Assembly (NCBI GenBank): GCA_036346405.1 | Contig: CM070563.1 | Location: 29,708,816-29,772,815, forward strand | Direction: 5' to 3' | DNA: 64,000 nt | Origin: Phyllostachys edulis | Taxonomy: Eukaryota; Streptophyta; Magnoliopsida; Poales; Poaceae | In this document: piece by piece, positions 13,040-25,325 of the stretch | How the letters are laid out: the number at the start of each line of letters is the position of its first letter | Numbering within the stretch: position 1 is the stretch's first letter | The notes under the pieces: model-generated | The model's database searches: none | What the model was told of the DNA's origin: nothing | The model's input: the letters and a program-made list of their open reading frames with translations, nothing else | Translations under genes and position numbers: made by a program

Positions 13040-14675
13040 TGATTCTTTTGCAAATTCTATTATGCATGCGTGTATGTTTAAGTAAAAATTGCTATATTTG
13101 CGGGTACCGGTAGTTAAATTCCTATTGAATGCATGATCTTCCTAGAAATATTGATATCCTTACTGTTGTAGCCATTAGGGTATGGTTTAGGCAATAGATG
13201 ATGTCGAATTGGGTCTTTCGAATGCAAATATCGTATAAATGCTTAGGCGGGCTCTAGTCTTTACTAAAATTTGGAAGTGGATGAAATATTGAATATGATT
13301 TTGGGAGATTTTGAAATGATGATGCAGAGGGGTTTACCTCTGTTGTTTTGAATAAAAAAATGAAAATAAAAAACCTAGTTTGTGACGTGGGCGGGATATA
13401 TTATAAACTGAGAACTGCGAGAGGTGTATGTCACAAGTAGATAGGGGGAAATCCTCGCCCGGGTCAATTAAGGACCGAACGCTAGTGAATCATATCTAAG
13501 CCTAAGCATACAACCACATGTGCAGGTATGGGACGTCCTTAGCTAATTAAGTCATCATCAAAAACTAGCCTTGCATGTTGGTAGGCCGCAGTAGAACGAG
13601 CATAACCGAGTAGGCTTGCTCGAATGGGCTCCCTTCATCGAGGCGTTGTGAACAAATCTTGCCGATACAACGGTGAATGCCTCACTTTGACGGGAGGCAC
13701 TCGAGATCGATGTGAGGGTTGTCATTCATTGGGCTAGTGCAAGGTTAGGACTAGGTTATGTAAAGGCTTCGTTACGTGCTCTAGACTGCATACTATAATG
13801 TTATGTGTGGTGGTATCGACGGATGCCGGATAAACTAGAGAACTCGTATACTGTGGGCAAAGTTGTATACCTCTACAGAGTGTAAATTTATTTAAATAGC
13901 TGTGCTCGCGGTCATAGCATGCTTAGTAACGCCTTATCGGGTATAGTGTTTACTTTCGCAAAAACAGTCTTGTTGGAAAAGAATGGCATTATTTGATGTT
14001 ATTTAATTTGATTGCCATGTCTATGGCTAAGAATAAGATGTTGATCGCAGCCAAGGTGAGTTGTGATTTTTATTTATTAAGTTACATACTTATTGTTCAT
14101 TTATTATTTAACTGTTCTTTAAACCTCCGTTGCAAAATACTACATATTGATATTGCAAATAAAATTTGCTTAATGCTGAAAATAACTTGTAGCATAGAGC
14201 CTCAACTCTTGTTAGCCATGTATTTATATTAATTTTGTGATACACTACAAGTCTTGTTGAGTACGCAATGTACTCAATCTTTCTTAAATTATTGTTTAGA
14301 GGATGGGGGTGAGCATATTCCGGATGACGCCTTTTTCGCTCCCAATACTGGGGGGTATGGGGACAGGTCTTTCTAGGGTCTTATCCTTGTCGGTTGCCTG
14401 AGGGTTTGGATAGACATACCACTAGACTTTTGCATTTAAATTACTATGTTTCCGCTGCTACTTCTGATACTTGATCTTCTATTTGGTCGGTCGGCCTTTG
14501 TAATGTAAACTATATAATCGTTTAAGTTTATATACCATATTTGTTTTATGTTGTATGTGATTGTGTATGGATGTGCTATATGCCAATGTTGTGGATGCGT
14601 GTACTAGCCACTGATCATGGGACTAGTACGGTACACACACGAGGGCTTCGGGTATTCCACACTTGGAGTCCGACA
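13040..14675 (+). repeat. Tandem Gypsy LTR-like repeat, copy B
   Basis: Aligns with copy A along its whole length from TCTATTATGCATG (13055) to the CGACA end, with scattered substitutions and small indels. It holds the intact CACTA-1 target site near 14285. There are no gag-pol sequences between the copies, which suggests an LTR array made by unequal recombination. Confidence 0.7.
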
Positions 14676-16060
14676 ATGTATGGATTTGGGAGATTTTGAA
14701 ATGTTGGACCAGATAGGCAACCTTTGTTAGTTTGGTATAAAAAATGAAAACGAAAAACATAGTTTTTTACACAGACAAGCTATATTTATGATCTAAAAAA
14801 TGTGAGAGGTGTGATCTCACATGTAGATAGGGGGAGATTTTCGCCCGAGTCAATTAAGGACTAAACTTTGGTGCGCCAATCTAAGCCTAAACGTACAACC
14901 ACATGTGCTAGTTATGGGATAGGCGTAGAAAAATAAGTTATCTAGGACTAGCCTTGCATTTTGGTAGGTAGTAGTTGTATGATCATTCTGGGTAGGTTTA
15001 CTCGAAGGGGCTCCCTTCACCGGGACGTTGGGAACAAAGCCTTCTGATGCAATGGTGAATACCTCACTAAATTAGGGGGTACCCACTGATGCGAGGATTT
15101 ATCATTCGCTGGGCTAGTGCAAGGTCAGGACTAGGCGATGTAAAGGCGTGTTATGAACTCTAGACTACATACTATTATGTTGTGTGCAGTAGTATCGATG
15201 GATACCAAACAAACTAAAGAGCTCATATCATGTGGGTAAAGCTATACACCTCTGCAAAGTAATAAATCAATTTAAATAGCCGTGCTCGTGGTCATGAGCA
15301 TGCTTGGTGCAGTCACATTAGGTGTAGAGTTTACTTTTGCAAAAATGGTCTTGTTGGAAATGATAGGTTGCATTGATATTGTCATGTGTGTGGCATGTGT
15401 ATGGCAGAAAGTGATTTGATATTTGCAGCCAAGGAGGGCTGTGATTTACTCTTATTGAAGTTATATACTTGTTATTTCATTACATGTCAATTGCTATTTA
15501 AAAATTTTATTGCAAACTATTACATATCGGTATTGCAAATCAAACTTGTGTTATGATGAAAATAACTTGTAACATAGAGCCATATTCCTTGATAGCTTTG
15601 CATTTATATTATGTTGCGATACACTACAAGTCTTGCTGAGTACACAATGTACTCAATCTTGCTTAAATTATTGGTTAGAGTATGAGGAAGAACCCACTCC
15701 CGACGACGCATACTTTGCACCCGGTACCAGAGGGTACGATGGTGGGTTTTTTTAGGGCTTAGTCTTGTTGGTTGCGTGTTGAAATGGATGAGGCATGCCA
15801 CTGGACCCCTTTTGGTTATTTACTTTGCTTTCTGCTATGCACATTGATACTTGAATTTATTTGCCTAGTCAGCCCTTTTGTAATGTAAACTTGTTATGTA
15901 CCTCTTAAGGTTTTGACGCCTTTTGTATCATGTTGTATGTATGAAATGTATATGGATGTGATTATTAATGTTATGGATGTGTGTATTACTAGTCACTGAT
16001 CATAGGACTAGTACGGTACACATACGAGTACTTTGGGTATTCAACATCCTGGTCTTGACA
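14676..16060 (+). repeat. Tandem Gypsy LTR-like repeat, copy C
   Basis: Starts at a point equal to about 13294 in copy B, so it lacks the first ~235 bp. It then follows copies A and B to GTCTTGACA at 16060. It also carries the empty CACTA-1 site near 15664. Its last ~190 bp belong to the 484-bp tandem duplication. Confidence 0.7.
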
Positions 16061-16835
16061 ATTAACTACTTTTCCCATTCTCTTAGAGCCTATTTAACCC
16101 TTTTACTTTCTACCATATAGATATGCATGGCTAGATGCAACCGCCTAAAATGTTCGAAGTGCAACAAAAAAAATACTCACAAAGTATTGATATTATTCAT
16201 TTCCTCAAGGAGATGCATGCAACCAATTAAACCATGATACACACAATAATAAGCCATACATATGGATATACACACGTACGTACTTGACGTAACAGTGTTG
16301 GATCCAGGGTTTTTCTATAACGGGGACCATATAACAAGAAAGACATGATATGGTCGGCCCTTTTGTAATGTAAACTTGTTATGTACCTCTGAAGGTTTTG
16401 ACCTCTTTCGTATCATATTGTATGTATGAAATGTATATGGATGTGATTATTAATGTTGTGGATGTGTGTATTACTAGTCACTGATCATGGAACTAGTACG
16501 GTATATATACGAGTACTTCGGGTATTCAACGTCCGGATCCGACAATTAACTACTTTTCCCATTCTCTTAGAGCCTATTTAACTCTTTTACTTTCTACAAT
16601 ATAGATATGCATGGCTAGATGCAACCGCCTAAAATGTTCGAAGTGCAACAAAAAAAAAATACTCACAAAGTATTGATATTATTCATTTCCTCAAGGAGAT
16701 GCATGCAACCAATTAAACCATGATACACACAATAATAAGCCATATATATATGGATATACACACGTACTTGATGTAACAGGGGTGGATCCAGGGTTTTTCT
16801 ATAACGGGGACCATATAACAAGAAATAAATGAGCC
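15868..16835 (+). repeat. 484-bp tandem duplication (two units)
   Basis: The segment 15868-16351 is repeated at 16352-16835 with few differences. It includes the end of copy C plus about 290 bp of flanking DNA (landmarks GGATCCAGGGTTTTTC at 16300 and 16784, CAATTAACTACTTTTCCC at 16059 and 16543). The duplication therefore arose after the LTR array was in place. It ends about 180 bp from the O-methyltransferase stop codon. Confidence 0.88.
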
Positions 16836-16917
16836 ACTGGATGTAACCCTACAAACTGAACGCTAAGTTTGCTTAGCTAGGCAAGCTAGCAAATATTATT
16901 GCACCCGCGCACGCGCG

Positions 16918-17083
16918 CGTTATTCTTGACACGGATAGACCTCAATTAAGGACAGGATTCCTTGGACAGGTGTGATCTTGTAGCGGCTAGAATATTTGCT
17001 CCCGTGCACGCGTTATTCTTGACACGGATAGACCTCAATTAAGGACAGGATTCCTTGGATAGGTGTGATCTTGTAGCGACTGA
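16918..17083. repeat. Direct repeat with 93-bp offset covering the end of the O-methyltransferase gene
   Basis: About 70 bp starting CGTTATTCTTGACACGG occur at 16918 and again at 17011 with only a couple of differences. The second copy holds the last ~23 codons and the stop of the O-methyltransferase gene, so the first copy is a duplicate gene end lying just downstream of the real one. Confidence 0.88.
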
Positions 17084-18556
17084 ATCCAGCGTCCATGAAT
17101 ATCTTTTGCCACTCGTGCTCCTCCCGCTCTTTCCCGGGTGTGAGCACCATCATGGCCAGATCAAGCAGGAGTTGAGCTTCGTAAATGGCGGCTGAATAAG
17201 GAGATCCAACCACAGCGTCTATGATTAGCACCTTCCCGTGTGCTTCTTGAAAAGAAATAGCCTTTTTGCTTTGCTTCAAGATCTTCACGCAATCCTCGTC
17301 GCTCCAGTCATGCAGTATAAACTAGAACACATGTACTTTTTTTAGAGGAATAAAAAAATTTAGAGGAATAACGCATGCACAATTCATTATGCACTTCAAG
17401 TTATTAGTTATTATACCCCGCAACAAAAAGTTATTAGCTATTACAACTAAACCATATATACATCGAGTCGACATAAGTAGCTAGCCTATTGTGCAACCAG
17501 TGCAACACGCGAGCTCGTGCCTCCGATCGAGATTTAGGTCGAAAATGTTGCATTGGTTAATTGCACAATAGGCTCTATTTCAATAGATATGTTGCCGTGT
17601 TAGTTACACCTAAAGATGGCTTTGTTACATGCATGTATGTACTGATATGGTAACATGTTAACTTTTTTAGTGAAATCCATGTGTAGGATCATAAGGTAAC
17701 AGGTGAGGGAGGGAGTATGTTTATGTTATACCTTGAGAAACACAACGTCCGCTGGTGGAATGAAATCCATCATATCACCTGCAACAAATTCAATAATATC
17801 ACCGGCTGCTGGCATACCGTCAACCACTTGTGGGAGGTCCAACACCGAGCACTTGACATGCTGGAAGGCCTTGGCAATGGCCCTCGCCGCTGCGCCGTTC
17901 CCGCCACCGACGTCAATCAGCGAGCCAATCCCCTTGAACACCTGGTGGCTCTCGCGGACGACGAGGTCCATCAGGAACCGAGTGTCGGATCCCATGCCAT
18001 CGTTGAAAACCTGGCCGAAATCCGCGTGGTGGCACGCGATGGCCCAGAAGTCCGCACCGTGCACCATCTTGAACGGCGTCTCTGCCACCGCCGGCTCGTC
18101 CTTGTTCCCGAACCACTCAGCCAAGTGTAGAGCAGCATTGAATTGGAAATGAGTAATCTGGCAAAGCACAAACGGCGACAGGCTCGCATGCTGGTCGACG
18201 CCGGCGAGGAGACGAGACACTGGTGTGAGGCCGTAAACGCCTTCTGCCTCGGTGGCGGCGGTGGCGGCCTTAGCGCCTGCGGCATGATTACAAGTAAAGA
18301 TACCCGATGCGGTTAGAAATCTCATGAGTCGAGAAAGGTAGGGCTGTTTGCTTGGAGCGAGGGAGAGGGCCGCGAGCAGTTCAGGAAGCGACGCAGCGCC
18401 GCCGCTGCGGTGGACGGCACAGGGGATCCCAAGCTTGATGGCGCACTGGAGGGCTATGGACTTGAGGTAGCCGAAAGTGTGGCACCATAGCTCAGCTTGG
18501 GCTTGAAGAAGCTCCGCGCTGGAGGTCGCCATGGGCACGGATTGGTTTTCGTCCAT
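17013..18556 (-). CDS. Plant O-methyltransferase, ZRP4/COMT-like class, two exons
   Basis: S-adenosylmethionine-dependent O-methyltransferase acting on a small phenolic compound in the cytosol; the substrate cannot be read from sequence. Exon 1 is 18556-17732 and exon 2 is 17321-17013, split by a 410-bp intron with clean borders (AAG|GTATAA and TTCTAG|TTT, phase 0). The 377-aa product fits the family length. The N-terminal third is the dimerisation region (ELLQAQAELWCHTF, about residues 15-28). The SAM-binding motif LIDVGGGNG is at residues 213-221, and FILHDWSDED with the presumed catalytic His279 starts exon 2. The first in-frame ATG is 18556; a second at 18532 also has a good context, and the codon at 18580 is GTG. 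The ORF has no breaks. It lies alone among transposons, with CACTA-2 just upstream of its TATA box. It resembles maize ZRP4 and grass alkylresorcinol methyltransferases. Confidence 0.92.
17483..17574. repeat. Small palindromic MITE-like hairpin in the O-methyltransferase intron
   Basis: AGCCTATTGTGCAA at the left is matched by TTGCACAATAGGCT at the right, and the next ~10 bases (CCAGTGCAACA against TGTTGCATTGG) also pair. The 92-bp unit folds on itself and lies inside the 410-bp intron, clear of the splice sites. Its family is not recognised. Confidence 0.6.
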
Positions 18557-18634
18557 TGCTCCGGGGCGGCTACGGTCCACTTTGTGTGGTATGGTGAGAG
18601 TTAGTTTGAGATGACCATCTCATGGCCGGCCATA

Positions 18635-18642
18635 TATTTATA
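18635..18642 (-). promoter_or_regulatory. TATA box of the O-methyltransferase gene
   Basis: Minus-strand TATAAATA, 79-86 bp upstream of the ATG at 18556, which would place the start of transcription near 18610. CACTA-2 begins at 18648, only five bases further upstream, so nothing of the original proximal promoter beyond the TATA box is still adjacent. Confidence 0.65.
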
Positions 18643-19223
18643 GACTACACTGCTAAAAAAAGATTAATACTGGACGTCTCATCACAGACAGTTGACCAAA
18701 ACCATCTGTATTACATGCAATACGGTACATATTGATAACCGTCTGTGTTACTGCCTGTGCTAAAAACCGTCTGTGAAGAGGTAATATCACAGACGGTTCA
18801 TATTAAAACCGTCTGTGATACTTCATATCTGTGATAATTGTACTTCACAAATGGCTTTTAATTATAACAGTCTATGATAATATCGCTTCAAGCTCGGTGC
18901 GTTTCTTTCGTCGGCGTCGTCACCGATACGTCTCTTCGTTGCATCAATGCCGCTTCGGCTCCCTGATGCGTCTCTTTGTTTCATACGCCGAATTTATTCC
19001 TTATTTTATAAAAAGAATCATCCGCCATCGAAGATGATCATCTCCACATATAACTGATCTAGCTTTATACTTCTAAAGCAGAAATATGGCTCCCTCTCGA
19101 CCTATATATGTGTGTGTGTGTGTGTGTGTATCATAGTTAAAGCAAATTTTCAACAATATTATTTAAACGACAAAATTGACATATTAACATGTAATTTCTT
19201 CATGTCATGTAATTAATGCATGT

Positions 19224-22200
19224 CACTACTGGAGAACCGATCTTTCCTATCGGTGTTTTATTTTCCCGACGGGTGTGTAGTGAACCGACAGGAATGATTT
19301 AGTTGCCGTCGGTTTGGATGTACCGACAAGGATACAAGAAATTTTGGTGACGGATGAATATATAACCATTAGGAAAATTAACATCCGCGTCGGTTTCAGC
19401 ATACCCATAGGAAAATTTCATTGCCGCGCCACATATTTGGTCGCTACACTTTTTCCGGTCGGTCTTCGCTCAAACCGACAGGAGAACAAAACATTAGGTC
19501 AAAATCCCCAAATCGCTATCTCATGCTTCTCCAATCTCCATTCGCCAGTCCGGCTACCACTACGCCTCTTCCAGACGCGGCCCCCCTCTGCCCCCACTCG
19601 GCGGACGGCCCCTCCCAGACGCCCCCGCCCCCTCCGCCTCCTCCAGATCTCGCCCCCACCCCCTGTCCGCATCCACCTCCTCTAGATCTACGCCCCCCCC
19701 CCCGCCTCGTCCCGAATAGTACCCTCCCTCCATCTCCGCCAGATGACGCCCCCCTTCGCCTCCTCCAGACGCCGCCGCCCATCCACACCCTCCCGAACAC
19801 CCCCCCTCCACGCCTCCTCCAAACGCCGCCCCCTCCGCCTCTCCGGGCGTCGTCGCCCCTCCTCCCTCTCCTGGACGCCCACCTTGGTCAAAATCCCAAA
19901 ATCAAGTCCCACCTCCACCGCAGCTCTGTGAGTATGCTCTTCTGCCACAGCTCTGTGAGTATGCTCCTGATGGTAGTCGATTTCTTGGTTTTTTTTTTAT
20001 GAGATAAGGAATGGGAAGCTAGAGTTTAATGTGGATCCTGAATGATGTAGTGTTGTCGAACTCTTCTCGACGAAGCCCGGTGAAGTCCGAATCCTGGTGA
20101 AGTCTGGTGAAGTCTCCCTGCGGCTCTGTGGATACATTATTTGGTTAGTAGATCCCCTTGCTATCTTTATGTTCAATGTGATGCTACCTTTTGTGATGTA
20201 ATGATTATTTGCTTGTCTGCATGTTGTGCTATTTTTAGAATGACAGTCTGTGATATAAATTTAAGCTACTTGCAAATGTATTTTATTTCTTGTGCTGAAG
20301 CACTTACAATGTTTGAATCGTTGTCTCTGCGTCGTGTGTACGTAATTGTTATGTAGCTACTAGCTAGGATTTCTTTGTTTCTTTAGGTTAATCCAACATG
20401 ATCATTACAATAGGATTGTTGTTGATGCTCTTCTTATCACAACTTCTCATAGGGATGACACACATGTAATACTGACGCATTAATTCTGTTATACACATAC
20501 TATTGGTGGGGCCTACCCCATGGCCGCCTACCTATAGGTAATGGTGCTGTGAAGAAGGCTGACGTTATAGTAGCTGCTAAAGAAAGAAACATTAAGCCAT
20601 CCAACACCCCATCTTACCGAGCTTTGCTCCAAGAGAATGCGCAGCTTCACTAGTGACAAGAAGTGCAAGGGCAGATGATGATGGTAACAACTTTAACTGA
20701 AGATATATCAATGAATTTATCATGTATAATCAATCTTCAATTTGTTGTCTTCCAAATGCAGATGCTTTTCGAGAAGCTCGGAGAAGAACCACCTGCCGAG
20801 ATGATGTGTCGTCAACCACCAAATCAAGTTCAGGTTAGAAGACTTACTACATTACAAGAATATTTTATTGTCTCCAGACCAATATTCCAACAAACAATCT
20901 TCCATCTTTTGTCGTTTGGATGAAATATTCATCTAAAGACCTAATTGTTTTTGGTATGGCAGAATGCCACCAAGCAGTGCAGCAGTTCACAAGCTTCGTG
21001 TTGATTAATGTAACACCTGGACATAACCACATTCTTAGTTCTATGTTGATGGTAAGGTACCAAGGAATGCCACCTGGGCATAACCTCCTTATAGCAATTG
21101 GACAATTACATAAAGCAATATATTAAGTGTCAACTTGACAATTACATAAAGAAATATATTTTTGTTTACATCACTATTATGATTGACATTTCATCACTGT
21201 TTGTTTACATTTAATGCTTAAGAGCTATGATTGGAGACATGAGAAAGAAGAGGTGATAGAAATGAAGCAAGGGATGGTGGATTCTTCTACTTGTTTTCGG
21301 TTTTTGTCATTTCATATGGACAGGAGTCATGCATGGTAGCTTTTTACTGATTGTACATATGGCTTGTTACAGGGAGCTGGTTCTTCGCATGTGGGCTCAC
21401 AAGTAGCCCATGAAATCCTTGACGAGGAGATTGGACACACACAAGCAGTTGATGGCAACATGGGCGGTGAGGACAATGGCAATACCATCTTTCATGTGCC
21501 CAACAACGACGCACCTGACAATGCGGGCGTAGACTAAGCTAACAATGGAACTTCCTAAGAAACATACCACTGGTGCCATCAGACTTACAGCCACAACTTG
21601 ACTCTCTTTTTGCTTTGTGGCTTTTGGACTTATCTTTTGGTCTTTTAATATGGTAGCAACTTTGTAGATGAAAAAATTGCAACCTAGCTTGTACTGTGAA
21701 CCTATTTAATTATGCATGCAAACTTATTGACACATGGATGCTTTGTAATTTGGTAGTAGCTTCGGTGCTTGTTAATTTGGTACTATTACTAGTTGATTGT
21801 ATGATAAAATTTGGTTCTGATGGAAGAATGGTTTATATTGAATTGTGAATGTGTTATATGCCTGGTTGATTTATATTTCATTGTGTTTTCAGCCATTTAT
21901 ATTTTTCCTGGCGGTTTAATATTTTTCTAGACGCTGATGCACTCTCTATGCTAACCAGCGATTACTGTTTACCATTTTTCCTGATGGTTTAATATTTTTC
22001 CAGATGCTGATGCAACTACTGGCTATGCTAACCAATGATTACTGTTTACCATTTTTCCTAACGGTTTAATATTTTTTCAGACGCTGATGCAACTACTGGC
22101 TATGCTAAGCAGCGATTACTGTTTAACATTTTTCCTGTCGGGTTTAGACTGTCACTAAACATTACATTTTTACTGTCGGTTTAAAAGACCGTCATGAATT

Positions 22201-22481
22201 GTATCCGCGATGGTATTACCCCGTCAGGTTGCTGACACGGATTACGAGACAAGAGTAATGGCCAACCCCAACGACAGGGTAAGTTCCTTGTCGGTCACCA
22301 TCGGGAATAACCGTCGCTAATAATTTTCCTGTTGGGTGGCCGTCAGGCATTTCAAACATCCGTGTCGTTGGACTCCTCATGGCGAATGCCCCGACGGTTA
22401 CCATTGGGAAAATTATTCCTAACGATTATTCACTTTTTCTGACGGTTTTACACCGACGCGAAAAGTTCATTTGGAGTAGTG
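19224..22481 (+). mobile_element. CACTA-3, different CACTA subfamily, nested in CACTA-2
   Basis: Begins CACTACTGGAGAACCGATC and ends TCATTTGGAGTAGTG, with TGT on both sides (19221-19223 and 22482-22484). Removing it restores continuity of CACTA-2 with CACTA-1 (TGCATGT followed by ATACATGATAATATG). Its subterminal repeats differ from the other elements (GACGGTTTAATATTTTTC and CCGTCGG types). It carries a GC-rich leader (19500-19900) and remnants of a TNPA/TNP1-like gene (20530-21537) but no TNP2. Length is 3258 bp. Confidence 0.9.
20530..21537 (+). pseudogene. TNPA/TNP1-like gene remnant of CACTA-3 (3' exons)
   Basis: Exon-like pieces: one ending about 20682 (YRALLQENAQLH, then two stops), 20762-20833 (MLFEKLGEEPPAEMM) between good AG and GT signals, and a last exon 21373-21537 (starting GAGSSHVGSQ, rich in Asp/Glu/Asn, ending TAA). 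This matches the coiled, acidic C-terminal part of CACTA accessory proteins that bind subterminal repeats. The N-terminal part is missing and stops interrupt the first piece, so it is not functional. The assignment rests on context and composition. Confidence 0.45.
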
Positions 22482-22501
22482 TGTATACATGATAATATGC
22501 T

Positions 22502-22606
<105 letters not shown>

Positions 22607-22772
22607 GGTTTTAAAGACACAAGTAGTCACTTTGCTGGTGACTTTATAGAGAATACTATCACAAAGCGGTTTTATCCATAAACCGTCTTTGATAATCACT
22701 ATCCTGACGGTTTCATCTACAAACCGTTTATGATAGTATACATCCTGACGGTTTGAAAACCGTCGGTGATGA

Positions 22773-24312
22773 CACTACTACAAAACAGCTATAGTAGACG
22801 CCCATCACGACGGTTCCTTTGGAACCGTGCGTGTTGGGTCGTCCCGACTGCGGGTGGCGCGGTCGACTATCACGAGCGGTATTTTTAGAACCGCTCGTGA
22901 TAGTCATCTATCCTGAGCGGTTCATTAATAGAACTGTCAGGAATTATCATAGACGGTTCTATTCACAAACCGCCTATGATAATCCGACCAATCACGCAGC
23001 GGTTCTCAATAAGAACCGTTTGTGATAATATACGACGGTTCGAATAAGAACCGCCTGCGTGATAATTGTTGTCGCTGAGCGGTTCTAATTAAGAACCGTT
23101 TGTGATATCTCGCTATCCTCTCGCCAGACCGCCGCTCGCAGACCGCCGCTCGAGGTTTCAGTGTCACGAGCGGTTCTTTAATAGAACCATCTGTGAATGA
23201 TCACAGACGGTTCTATTAAAAAACCGTCTGTGATAGGTGCTATCATAGACGGTTCTTAACAAGAACCGTCTCTGATTGTTGGGCGGGAAACGAAAATTTA
23301 AACATAATGGGTGGGCTGCCGAAACTCGCTTTATATAACCTCCATCTCCTCCTCTGCGGTCTCTCCTCCCATAGCTCATACCTTCATCTTCTCCTCTACC
23401 GTTTCTCCTCCTCACACCTTGCGCCCCGGCTTCCGCCGAGCTTGTCGCCGGCGGCCTCCTCCAACTCGTCCCGGCCTCATCGTCACCGGCCTCATCCGAA
23501 CCATCGCCCCCGGCCTCCTCCACCTCGCCCCGACCTCGTCGTCACTGGCCTCCCACGACCTCGTCGCCTTCGGCCTCCTCCACTTCGTCGCCCCGGCCTC
23601 CCACGACCTCACTCTCTCTACTCCCCCTTTGCTTTGTGATGTGGATTACTTGAGTTGATGCTACTGTGATGTGGGTGATGCTACTGTGATGTGTGTAGTT
23701 CATGTTGAGTTATTTGGTTTGGGCAAAAATATAGATGGTAGATCGTGCACCGTTCGGTAAAATCATCATAACTTTTGCATACGAACTCCGATTGCGACGT
23801 TCTTTGGCTCGTTGGAAAGCTAACGAAAAGCTCAATCCGAAAATCCATAAGTCAAGGTCAGATTCTCTTCGCGAGGTCTTGAAAAAGTGAAAACCCCAAA
23901 AAAAGATCGTTTAGGGCCTCTAAACAGCCTCCGAAGTTTTAGCAGCCGTTTTCGGTTTTTTTTGCCACAGAAAAGGCTATCACAGACGGTTCTAAACAAG
24001 AACCGTCTCTGAAAACTCATCACAGATGGTTCTGAACAAGAACCGTCTGTGAAAATGTCATCACAGACGGTTTGTAAATTAAACCGTTAGTGATATTCTC
24101 GGATCACGGACGGTTTTTAATGAAAACCGTCTGTGATAATAGCCTTCACAGACGGTTTCAACAAAAAACCGTCTGTGATAGTGCGTATCACAGACGGTTT
24201 TGAACCGTCTGTGATAACTGCCTGTTATCACAGACCAACAAATATAGACGGTTCGGAAACCGTCTGTGATGACGGTTCCGAACCGTCTGTGATGAGGCTT
24301 CCTGTAGTAGTG
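22773..24312 (+). mobile_element. CACTA-4, non-autonomous, nested in CACTA-2
   Basis: Begins CACTACTACAAAACAGC and ends CTTCCTGTAGTAGTG, with TGA on both sides (22770-22772 and 24313-24315). Its start (GGCTATAGTAGACGCC-like, then ACGGTTCCTTTGGAACCGT) matches CACTA-7 at 61291, so it is probably a deletion derivative of that subfamily. Two kinds of subterminal motif are mixed: CACAGACGGTT and CACGAGCGGTT. The middle has a TATA box (23332) and a GC-rich leader (23340-23640) but no transposase. Length is 1540 bp. Confidence 0.92.
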
Positions 24313-24410
24313 TGACCTCATATCATTATTGACCCATAAACTCCGACTGTCAAGAAACCGTCTGTGATGACGTTTTTGAACCGTCTGTGAAGAACTTTTT
24401 TGTAGTAACG

Positions 24411-24636
24411 CTAGATGGCAGTGGTAAATAAATCTCTGAGGTTCTTGGCATACATGGATGAGATGGCAAGCAACTGTTTATAGTTCGGACACGATTTTGG
24501 AACACGGGAAGTTCACTAGAAGCCCACTGGAATTGAATTGCGGATCTTCTTTCATGAGTGTTTTAGGTGGTTTCTCGGTTGTCTCTGGCACACCTGAAGT
24601 GCCCGTAAAATTCATGAGAAATTCTTGCGGCTCAAA
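24411..24636. other. Remaining former upstream DNA of the O-methyltransferase gene
   Basis: With CACTA-2 removed, this 226-bp strip is what originally lay next to the TATA box at 18635-18642. It is bounded on the other side by Helitron-1. No ORF is credible and I see no clear regulatory motif in it. Confidence 0.55.
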
Positions 24637-25051
24637 TTAACCTATTTAACAGCTGAAGGAAAGCGTGGTCTCTCACCCTCGCCACGTCACCCAAAAAGCA
24701 CCGGCCATCTGATCGCCTTCGCCTTCACTCATGGTCGCCCAATTTGGCCCAATGCGCTTTGTGGGAAGGAAAGGAGCTGGCGCTCCCACATCGCTCCACA
24801 GGCGCCTGCATCGCAAACCTTCTTCCCCTTTGTCTCGCCCCCAACGCTCTCTCATGCCCCGCGTCTCGCCCCTAAGCTCTCTCACGCCTGACCGGCCATC
24901 TCCTTACCTCGCGCTGCCTCGCAAGGTCTTCCTCTTCCCCGCTACCTCTTCGCCTCCTCTCTTCCATGGTCGCGCTTCTCGCTTCTTCCCCCATCTCCTT
25001 TTCTACACCGCCCTGCTCGCCTGCCCTCACGCGGACCCTCTCCCCCTCTGC

Positions 25052-25325
25052 AACGCCTCCTGCTCGCCGCCGCCTCTGCCACCGCCGTAGTCCTCTCCGC
25101 CTCCTCTCTTCTGAGCCCTGTCCTCCCCAGATCCCCCTCTCCCCATATCTCCCTCTCCAACGCCTCCTCCTCGTCGCCGCCGCCGCAGTCCTCTCTGCCT
25201 CCTCTCTCTCGAGCCCTCTCCTCCCCAGATCCCCAACTTGTGTCCGCTCTCCCCAGATCCCCCTCTCCAACGCCTCCTCCTTGCCGCCGCCGCTGCCGCA
25301 GTCCTCTCTGCCTCCTCTCTCATGA
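25052..25325. repeat. GC-rich ~109-bp tandem repeat, about 2.5 units
   Basis: Units starting AACGCCTCCT(G/C)CT at 25052, 25159 and 25269, each with CGCCGCCGC, TCCTCTC.GCCTCCTCTC and CCCCAGATCCCC. ORFs on both strands here come from skewed composition and have no recognised domain. Confidence 0.7.

Noticed and set aside
19421..20002. 193-codon Pro-rich ORF in CACTA-3
   Set aside because: Low-complexity GC-rich leader with open frames on both strands and no domain.
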